The notes below the pieces were generated by a model. The model was not told the DNA's origin and did not search any database. It saw only the letters and a program-made list of their open reading frames with translations. Both the position numbers and the translations under genes were made by a program. From Meandrina meandrites (taxonomy: Eukaryota > Cnidaria > Anthozoa > Scleractinia > Meandrinidae), in contig OY855905.1 of assembly GCA_963693305.1 (NCBI GenBank), positions 46,949,895-47,013,894 of the forward strand: a stretch of DNA of 64,000 nt. The letters run 5' to 3'. How positions within the stretch are numbered: the first letter of the stretch is position 1; each line of letters begins with the position of its first letter. Shown here in pieces: positions 57,905 to 64,000 of the stretch.

Positions 57905-57938
57905 TAATTAGAGAAAAATATTTTGTTTAAATATATAA
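57905..57938 (+). promoter_or_regulatory. Divergent element promoter
   Basis: TAATTAGAGAA at 57905-57915, then AAATATTTTG and ATATATAAC ending at the ATG at 57940. The 39-bp gap is all that separates the minus-strand capsid gene (ATG at 57900) from the plus-strand gene, so it must serve at least one of them. Confidence 0.6.
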
Positions 57939-57939
57939 C

Positions 57940-59586
57940 ATGGCTGAACTTCTAAAATGGATTCAGACACCACAAGCTGTCAGCATTGCCAAAGTAGCAG
58001 AACAAAAGGCATGGAAAACCTTTCTTGCAAAATACCCGAAGGCCGATAAATCTAAGTTTGTTCCACAAACCGATTTCACCAAAGACCACACAGGAACCTC
58101 AGAAATTTATTTCAAAGCAGGGCCAGGCCATTTGATAGACGTTTTTGGTTCAGACAGCAAATATTGGAGCTCGGAAATGAAAAGTGCGCTGGGTGTTGAC
58201 CAATCATCAGAAGGGTTTCCTCAACAACTTACACCAAGTGGTTTAAAAGGAGACTCTTTGCCCATCCCTGCTGTTCCCTTTCACGGTAACTATCCCGGCA
58301 ATAGTTTGAAAAAAATATTTAATGACCAACAGAATATTTACGTAACACCGGACCAGTATTTCACAACAAAGTTCAGAGAGATATTTCAAAAAACCAAACT
58401 CACCCACCGTTCAGGTAAAGACTCCAAAACATGGCTAGCCGGTCCAAATATGAAATATTGGCCACAACAGCTGAACTTCGCTGTCTGGTGTGCGACAATG
58501 GGCTGTGGTATCAGTCGCAAACTTTTCGAAGACAGCTCTGCTATCCCTTTGCCACCGAATGTGCGAGCTTTTTACAAGTTTCATATATATTTTACTGTCA
58601 GGCGAATATTGTTTCAGATGGGGGGGATACAAAGCATAAGCGCTTTGCCTGGCGACCCTACTTTTAACCAGTTTAACAACAAATACGACGTGGCTTCATA
58701 CAAAAGAATATGTGCTGAGTTTGGAGTCGAGCCGTCTAGTGATTTTCGTTACACATCAGGCGCAAACCACGGCCTGGGAAGCGTTTACATATGGGTGACA
58801 GGCCATGGGCCACAAAAAACGTATACCAGCTACCCCGGTCACGATAAATTTTCAGACGAAGGCGGTACAGGGTCAAAAGGCACCTTGATTCAGTATATCG
58901 AGCCGGAAAATGATGCCATCAGACAGTCAGACTTTTTTTGTCCCAATGTAGCAGAAGGTCTGACCCAGGCGGGTTTGGCGCGAATAAACCAGTCGATAGA
59001 GGCGTTCGTTTACTGTGTTTTAGGTTCACAGGTGAACGTTAGAAGTAGCATACTTGGGTCAGGAGGGCGCGCAAAGGAAGCGCAAAGTGAGTTCCTTGTG
59101 CTAGTGGAAGACGCAATAAGGCAACCGGATCTGGCAAAGTCTGTACAAAGGTACCAACTTGCTGTCGACGAGGCAAAAGTGAGGCTTAACTTTGCTGTGT
59201 GTCCGGGGGCCTGGCTGATGCCTGCTCGGATGGTGATAAATATGGGAACTGTAACTGGTTACAACAACCAGCTCAAACAAGCTTTGCCAGGCATGAAGCT
59301 CGGGGTTAACGATGAAGTAAATAAGAGCACAAAAAAAGCAGCGCTAAAGCTGATGGCAGGAGGTCCAACAAAGATAAACCCACCAAACAGCCACCCCTCA
59401 AACCCGATACACAAGGAAGCAACTCAGCCTGAAGAGCGAACACTTCAGCCTGAAGATATCAACAAAGTTCATACACCACAGCCTGAAGAGCAAAAACCTG
59501 ATAGCACTGAAACACACGAAAATAACAAAGTAGCTGTTGCTATTGGTGCTGTCGGGGTTGCGGCTTTTATTTACTTTATGCGCTAA
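57940..59586 (+). CDS. 548-aa protein with C-terminal membrane anchor, probable virion component
   Basis: Intact. A large soluble portion (residues 1-470) includes a Trp/Cys-containing NFAVWCATMGCGIS block, followed by a Pro/Glu/Gln-rich tail with three related QPEE-type repeats (about 483-517). A C-terminal hydrophobic segment (VAVAIGAVGVAAFIYFM) ends one residue before the stop, typical of a tail anchor. No known fold recognised. Its stop (59584-59586) overlaps the stop of the convergent neighbour (59583-59585). Position among capsid genes suggests a structural or membrane-fusion role; this is inference. Confidence 0.75.
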   Translation: MAELLKWIQTPQAVSIAKVAEQKAWKTFLAKYPKADKSKFVPQTDFTKDHTGTSEIYFKAGPGHLIDVFGSDSKYWSSEMKSALGVDQSSEGFPQQLTPSGLKGDSLPIPAVPFHGNYPGNSLKKIFNDQQNIYVTPDQYFTTKFREIFQKTKLTHRSGKDSKTWLAGPNMKYWPQQLNFAVWCATMGCGISRKLFEDSSAIPLPPNVRAFYKFHIYFTVRRILFQMGGIQSISALPGDPTFNQFNNKYDVASYKRICAEFGVEPSSDFRYTSGANHGLGSVYIWVTGHGPQKTYTSYPGHDKFSDEGGTGSKGTLIQYIEPENDAIRQSDFFCPNVAEGLTQAGLARINQSIEAFVYCVLGSQVNVRSSILGSGGRAKEAQSEFLVLVEDAIRQPDLAKSVQRYQLAVDEAKVRLNFAVCPGAWLMPARMVINMGTVTGYNNQLKQALPGMKLGVNDEVNKSTKKAALKLMAGGPTKINPPNSHPSNPIHKEATQPEERTLQPEDINKVHTPQPEEQKPDSTETHENNKVAVAIGAVGVAAFIYFMR

Positions 59587-60965
59587 CGCCGCTTCTTGAT
59601 GTATTTTTCCACAAGAAAGGCAACCACAGCCAAAATAAGCAACCAAGTGTGCTCAGCAAGAAAACCGATAGCTTGACCGGCGGCTTTAAAAAGAAAGCTC
59701 ACAATTGAGCCAATAAAACCTGGCAGAATTGATGCAAGCTTAGAGCCAATATCTTTCAGACCTTTTCCCAACGCTTTACCGGTGGCTCTCAAAGCATTTG
59801 TAATAGCTCCATTGACAGCCCCAATTGTGACCCCGGCAGCAAGAACGATAGCTGTAACGGTCACACCATATTTTTTAAATATCTCCTTTACCCTCTCACG
59901 AAGTGGAAGCGCTCTTTCTCTTTCATCAATCTGAGTTCTTAAACGAGCAAGCTCCTCTTGTCTTTCTTCAACGCGGCCTTCGGCGGCTAGTTTATCAGAA
60001 GGTGAGGCGTCTTCATTGTCGATAACTGCCTGATCTTCCTCATTTTGGCGCTGCAGTTCAGCTTCTTGCTCTTTCAGCTCATTAAACGTTCTTGTGTCGT
60101 TGAGCCTTGCTTCCATTGTGTTTCTTTCTCTCTCTTTGGCCGCCAGGCTTGCTCTAAGTTGGTTGACCCTGGTTTGTTCTTTGGATTTGGTTTTTGCTTG
60201 TTTCTCGAGAGCCGCCACCTCTTTTTTTGCGTTTTCAAGATCCTCTTTATTATTTTTTGCCCGTTGCTGCAGATCGCGCAATTCTGATTCATTTTCAACG
60301 TTTGACCCAAGTCGATCAATCTTGGCTTGATTTCGTTCTATTCTTATTCTCAGATCTTTTACTTCTTGGGCGGCTTTTTCTCTTTCAGAGGCTAGTTTTT
60401 GGGCATCTCTGAGTTGTTTTTCAGCTTCTCTTAATCTTTGGCGTTCATTTATTATTTCTTCATTGTCTTGAGCAAGCAGAGATTCAGCTTCTGGACCAAG
60501 TGAAGTTTTGAACTTGTTTATGAATTTTTGGTAAAGACCTTTCTCATCTTTTTTAAAAATTTCAGTCTCACCACCTTTTGTTCCAAATGAAACGATTGTA
60601 GTCTCATTGCCAGGCTTTTTGCTGAAACCGATTGGGCCTAATTTCCCGAAGTCAACTTTTGGAAACTTACTTTTAATAACATTTTTTGCTCTTTCAATAA
60701 GTGCTGGTTTGTCATCTTGATGAATAAAGCCCCCCAATGAAGGGATTTCATCATATGATGTTTCTGGTAATCCGCTCTGTTCGTGATGAATCGTTCGCAT
60801 TTCATATTGTTCACCTCCATGGTAGGGGGTGGACGCTGTGCCAGGCTGAAATGGCCGGGTTGTGTTGACCTCTTGTTCATCATCATCATCATCATATTTG
60901 TCATCATGGTCAATATCTTCGTCAAGATCTGGTTGGTCCGCACGAAATTCGCCACCTTCTGCCAT
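59583..60965 (-). CDS. Long coiled-coil protein with C-terminal hydrophobic region
   Basis: 460 aa, intact. Acidic N-terminus (Asp run at about 24-30); central charged coiled coil (about residues 165-355) full of Glu/Gln/Arg/Lys heptads; then Gly/Ala-rich hydrophobic segments (ATAIVLAAGVTIGAV) and a final transmembrane helix WLLILAVVAFLVEKYIKKRR. This architecture suits a fibre or internal scaffold held in a membrane. Not recognised by name. A SINE lies just upstream of its start. Confidence 0.7.
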   Translation of the reverse strand: MAEGGEFRADQPDLDEDIDHDDKYDDDDDEQEVNTTRPFQPGTASTPYHGGEQYEMRTIHHEQSGLPETSYDEIPSLGGFIHQDDKPALIERAKNVIKSKFPKVDFGKLGPIGFSKKPGNETTIVSFGTKGGETEIFKKDEKGLYQKFINKFKTSLGPEAESLLAQDNEEIINERQRLREAEKQLRDAQKLASEREKAAQEVKDLRIRIERNQAKIDRLGSNVENESELRDLQQRAKNNKEDLENAKKEVAALEKQAKTKSKEQTRVNQLRASLAAKERERNTMEARLNDTRTFNELKEQEAELQRQNEEDQAVIDNEDASPSDKLAAEGRVEERQEELARLRTQIDERERALPLRERVKEIFKKYGVTVTAIVLAAGVTIGAVNGAITNALRATGKALGKGLKDIGSKLASILPGFIGSIVSFLFKAAGQAIGFLAEHTWLLILAVVAFLVEKYIKKRR

Positions 60966-60984
60966 CGAATATCAACAAAGTTGA

Positions 60985-61106
60985 TATCACGTGTAGTATA
61001 TGAAATGATTCATATATGAACTGCGGATATATATGAAGGTGATATGTGATCTTCGCAGTGAATTTCCAATTTAAGCAATTGGAATGAAGAAGCCTGAAAA
61101 AAATCA

Positions 61107-61140
<34 letters not shown>

Positions 61141-61181
61141 GATACCGGTGCGATGCTCTACCAACTGAGCTATGAAGCCAC
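60985..61181 (-). mobile_element. tRNA-derived SINE inserted within the virus-like element
   Basis: The tRNA-like head (61108-61179) has a perfect 7-bp acceptor stem (GGCTTCA/TGAAGCC), a D arm (GCTC..GAGC), A box TAGCTCAGTTGGTAGAGC and B box GGTTCGAATCCC. The anticodon arm is imperfect (an A-C pair and C at position 33; nominal anticodon GGT). A T-run and a ~110-bp body containing AATTGCTTAAATTGGAAATT follow. It separates the coiled-coil gene from the capsid gene. The body points to a SINE, but a functional viral tRNA-like gene cannot be excluded. Confidence 0.65.
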
Positions 61182-61244
61182 ACATTGGGAGCGAGGTATT
61201 TACAATTGAAATTTTAATTGAACATTTTTATATTCCTTACAATA

Positions 61245-62498
61245 ATGGACGGTGTACAAGAAAACCTTCGGCCAACACGCAGTAAAAAAACTCTTGGCGC
61301 TCTAAAAGCGGAGCGCGCGGTAAAACGCATCACTTTCGAGCACACAGAAGCCAATCCGCAGGAAACGCTTTATGTTTCGGTGCCCAAGCTGAATGAAAAC
61401 GAGGTCATTGTTCCCGGCTCACTTGCGCTGCGCTTCAACATCGATTTGAGCGGAGGCCATGCCAACAACTTTCTTGTCGACAATGTTGGCCGGGCGCTAG
61501 TTGAAAAACTTGTTGTGAAGTACTCTGGCACAATCCTGCAGGACACAGTTGATTACGACATTTACAAGATATTCGAGGATCTCTTCCTATCGCAGGAGGA
61601 GCGCGACAACATGTTGCAAGATGGAATCCAGGGTGAGGACCTCAACAAAATTCGCTCAAACGCGGGTGATAAGAAGACCTCAGGCGTCGCTGCAGAAATC
61701 AAACTGAACGAGATTTACGGAACCAAATACAGGATCCGCCTTGACCACCAGATTTTGAACGACCACGGGGCCTTTTATCCTCAGGCTCTATTCAACGATC
61801 TTGTGTTCGAACTGACACTTGCACCAGCCTCTAAGGTCGTCAGAGGCTCAGACCCCGCGAAGCTTAAATACAAGCTGAAAAACGTCCAGCTGGAGTACGA
61901 GATGATAAGAAGCAAAACACTGGCAGATGAAGCCCACAGCGAGTACTCAAGTGCAAAAGAATTTGCATATGACCACATTCAGCGTGACGAAGTAGTTACC
62001 TTTGCCAAAGGCACAGACACAAGGCTGAATCTCAGAATTAACCCGCAGAGAAGGTCCCTCAAAGGCATCTTGCTACTGTTTGTCGAGCCCTATGTTGCTG
62101 GCACAAGGCAGGCAGAAACTTACTTAAACCCAGACCTGACGAAAGTCAGTGTCACAGTAAACGGCTCACCCAACAGGCTGTACAACAACGGACTTGAAGG
62201 AATTGATGTCTGGGAGGAGGTCAAACGCTTCTTTCTGAAAGCCGAAAACAAAACACAGCACATGAATGCAACAAAGTTTTATACAGAAGACAAGTTCGGG
62301 CTTATGATCGATCTGCGTTCCATGGCTGATCACTCTATGCACGGAAGCGGCACGCGACTTGTAAACACAAAGGATGGGGTACAGCTGGAGCTCGAGAGGA
62401 ATGCAAGCGGCTCTGGCAATGTGAACTGCCACATTTACGTCATCAGTGACGCGCAGATGAATATATTAGGAAGGCAATTAGAATCTGTGCAGTACTAA
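61245..62498 (+). CDS. Probable double-jelly-roll major capsid protein
   Basis: 417 aa from ATG 61245; an upstream TTG extension is hydrophobic and not preferred. The protein is beta-rich with no membrane segment. It has an early E-T-L-Y-V-S-V strand, IVPGSLALRFNIDLS, then a VGRALVEKLVVKYSG strand and a YDIYKIFEDLF helix. A second half (LRINPQRRSLKGILLLFVEPY onward) could be the second jelly-roll. Length and order of blocks suit Polinton/adintovirus capsid proteins, and the next gene is the packaging ATPase, as in those elements. Codon use is regular and the frame intact, so this copy is recent. Identification is by layout and context. Confidence 0.7.
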   Translation: MDGVQENLRPTRSKKTLGALKAERAVKRITFEHTEANPQETLYVSVPKLNENEVIVPGSLALRFNIDLSGGHANNFLVDNVGRALVEKLVVKYSGTILQDTVDYDIYKIFEDLFLSQEERDNMLQDGIQGEDLNKIRSNAGDKKTSGVAAEIKLNEIYGTKYRIRLDHQILNDHGAFYPQALFNDLVFELTLAPASKVVRGSDPAKLKYKLKNVQLEYEMIRSKTLADEAHSEYSSAKEFAYDHIQRDEVVTFAKGTDTRLNLRINPQRRSLKGILLLFVEPYVAGTRQAETYLNPDLTKVSVTVNGSPNRLYNNGLEGIDVWEEVKRFFLKAENKTQHMNATKFYTEDKFGLMIDLRSMADHSMHGSGTRLVNTKDGVQLELERNASGSGNVNCHIYVISDAQMNILGRQLESVQY

Positions 62499-62503
62499 TA
62501 GAA

Positions 62504-63100
62504 ATGGATCCGAGCAAGATACCCTTCAACGCTCTGATTGTGGGCCCGACAAATTCAGTCAAATCAAAATATGTGGTTGACCAGATCTACGGCCCTTTCC
62601 GAGGCAAGTTCGACTACATTGTGCTTATCTGCCCAACATTCGCGCACAACAAGACCTACCACCGAATTGGTGAAAATGACCCAAGAATGTTTGTGATAAT
62701 ATGCAAGCAGCACGAGGTGGAAAGTTGGTTGAAGATTGTGAGCTGGCTGTTTGAGGGCACCAACACGCTCATAATCCTCGATGACTGCGCAGCCTCCAAA
62801 GATGTGAAAGGGCGCACAGGCCAGCTGGTGAATCTTGGCTTTTCCGCTCGACATATCGGCATCAGCGTTTGGGTGCTGACCCAGAAGATAACCAGCAGCA
62901 CACCTTCCTTCCGAGAGAACGTGGCGGCTATCGTTTTATTTTACACTCCCTCAGCCAAAACCACGAAGGCAATCTTTGATGATTACGCCGGCGAACTCTA
63001 CCACGATGAGTACAAATCTCTGATCTCAAAGCTGAAAGAGCGGAAGTTCTCTTATCTCGTGTTCTCGCTTCGCTACCCCTACGGATTATCAACAAGTTGA
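62504..63100 (+). CDS. A32/FtsK-type genome-packaging ATPase with altered P-loop
   Basis: 198 aa, start 5 bases after the capsid gene stop. The P-loop region reads GPTNSVKSK: the Gly before Lys of the Walker A motif is Val. Walker B is TLIILDDC, and a VWVLTQ sensor-like segment follows. These are features of the FtsK/HerA packaging ATPases of Polintons, adenovirus-like and virophage relatives. Apart from the Val the gene is intact. The change would be expected to impair ATP binding, so either this copy is inactive or the lineage tolerates it. Ends in a palindromic ATCAACAAGTTGAT overlapping the stop. Confidence 0.8.
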   Translation: MDPSKIPFNALIVGPTNSVKSKYVVDQIYGPFRGKFDYIVLICPTFAHNKTYHRIGENDPRMFVIICKQHEVESWLKIVSWLFEGTNTLIILDDCAASKDVKGRTGQLVNLGFSARHIGISVWVLTQKITSSTPSFRENVAAIVLFYTPSAKTTKAIFDDYAGELYHDEYKSLISKLKERKFSYLVFSLRYPYGLSTS

Positions 63101-63151
63101 TGATTTTGAATTAAAAAAATAAAGTTGTTGTATATAGTTTATCATATCAAC

Positions 63152-63739
63152 ATGGCTGAACAAGAGTTCGCAGAAGTTATAAACCTACTGGAAGCTGAGC
63201 CATCAAGCAGCCCAGCTGGTAGTAGCATTGTGCCAGACTTAACAAGCTTAACCGCCCCCGGACCTAACATTCCTGCTCTTCGTGAGCAGCTGGCCGTGCT
63301 TGTATCAACAGGCAAATCCAAAGAGGCCATCGGAGTGCAATTAACACATGAGCAGTTGAAACGCTTGACTGATAAAGAAGTTGAAAAGTACTACAAGAGA
63401 TATGAAACCTTCGTTGGCAGCAAGACAACCGAAAGCATGGTTGACAGCCTGCTTACGCTTCTGACAAGAGGCCTGCAAATGGTTATTGAAATAGATGACG
63501 TTGATGCAATGAAAAAAGAACTAAAAGAAGACTTCATTATTAACAAAGAAATGACAGATTTTGTCGGCAGTCTGTCTTTAAAATATGGAAAATTTCTTGC
63601 TCCTATTTCTGCTGCTTTGATAACTGCGAAGCACATTGATTTTAATTCGCATTTGGAGAAAAACGACAAAGCAAAATTAGAAGAAATTCCTGAGCATACC
63701 TCACCAACTACTGAACATTTGCAGACAAATTCTGAGTAA
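63152..63739 (+). CDS. Uncharacterised 195-aa protein of the virus-like element
   Basis: Start at ATG 63152 (a TTG-started extension is rejected), with TATATAG and TATC upstream. Ser/Pro-rich N-terminus (about 15-45), then helical segments (LTHEQLKRLTDKEVEKYYKR), and a central hydrophobic patch (SLTLLTRGLQMVIEI). A second moderately hydrophobic segment (KFLAPISAALITA) precedes the acidic end. Not recognised; its position after capsid and ATPase genes suggests a virion or assembly protein. Confidence 0.65.
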   Translation: MAEQEFAEVINLLEAEPSSSPAGSSIVPDLTSLTAPGPNIPALREQLAVLVSTGKSKEAIGVQLTHEQLKRLTDKEVEKYYKRYETFVGSKTTESMVDSLLTLLTRGLQMVIEIDDVDAMKKELKEDFIINKEMTDFVGSLSLKYGKFLAPISAALITAKHIDFNSHLEKNDKAKLEEIPEHTSPTTEHLQTNSE

Positions 63740-63785
63740 TTGCATAATAATTTTATTTTGCTAAACATATACGCTTTGTTTCAAA

Positions 63786-64000
63786 ATGTCAACCGAACAA
63801 TCTGAGCAGAGCGAGACCCCGCAGCAAAGTTGCAATCCGCAGGTCGATATAACAGAGAAAGCAACAACTCCAACTCCAACTACAGCCCCGAAGCATGTAA
63901 AAAATCCCAAGCGTGTGGCTGCAGGCAAAATGGTCGCTGCAAGAACGCGGCTATCCCGTGAACAACAGAAAAAAGCTGCAGCTGAGGCTGCTATTATAAT
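63786..64000 (+). CDS. Partial basic protein at window edge
   Basis: Begins at ATG 63786 after AACATATACG and runs off the window (71 codons visible). The Ser/Gln/Thr-rich start is followed by an Arg/Lys/Ala-rich stretch (KNPKRVAAGKMVAARTRLSR), suggestive of nucleic-acid binding. Spacing to the preceding gene (46 bp) follows the element's pattern. Product unknown. Confidence 0.55.
   Translation, partial: MSTEQSEQSETPQQSCNPQVDITEKATTPTPTTAPKHVKNPKRVAAGKMVAARTRLSREQQKKAAAEAAII

Noticed and set aside
1..64000. CRISPR array, bacterial operon or prophage
   Set aside because: No regularly spaced repeats with unique spacers, and the genes have eukaryotic introns.

Overview
The window looks like nuclear DNA of an anthozoan cnidarian, most likely a stony coral or close hexacoral. 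The reasons are intron-rich genes with standard GT/AG splice sites, a cluster of astacin metalloproteases carrying ShKT or MAM domains, and a dense load of tRNA-derived SINEs, foldback MITEs, a Penelope-like relic and an L1/Tx1-type LINE. The species assignment is inference; no marker gene is present.

Layout. (1) 1-4338: the terminal part of an integrated Polinton/adintovirus-like element. It holds a type-B DNA polymerase on the minus strand, broken in at least three places, and ends in a 205-bp palindrome. (2) 4339-10160: host intergenic DNA with foldback elements and an AGGTCAC satellite. (3) 10219-46224: three astacin genes that could be assembled exon by exon, each giving a coding length divisible by three. 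Gene 1 (+, 8 exons, 299 aa, astacin-ShKT), gene 2 (+, 9 exons, 346 aa, astacin-ShKT-ShKT) and gene 3 (-, 12 exons, 422 aa, astacin-Pro/Thr linker-MAM) share intron phases. Their introns hold MITEs, SINEs, a 5S-derived repeat and microsatellites. (4) 47844-53558: one nearly full-length LINE (-) with two ORFs, then a CAGGG-ended MITE and a decayed copy of a MAM terminal exon. (5) 55126-64000: the end of a second, better preserved copy of the virus-like element. It begins with a 201-bp palindrome and runs off the window. It carries three small genes, a 42-aa ORF, a membrane protein, a frameshifted penton-like minor capsid gene, a 548-aa tail-anchored protein, a coiled-coil membrane protein, a probable double-jelly-roll major capsid protein, a packaging ATPase with an altered P-loop, and two further proteins.

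Main discovery. Both virus-like ends finish in a ~200-bp imperfect palindrome that could fold into a hairpin with the same 14-nt loop core. The arms differ between the two copies, yet within each copy the two arms match each other. The same asymmetric bubble (GC-rich on the outer arm, short on the inner arm) sits at the same place in both. This looks like a hairpin telomere maintained by replication, in the manner of parvovirus ends but on an element with a Polinton-type polymerase and capsid genes. The element genes also share an AATTAGAGAA-(TATATA)-ATG promoter at near-fixed spacing. The host astacin cluster lies between two such ends that face each other across 51 kb, and one of them sits 56 bp from the MAM exon relic.
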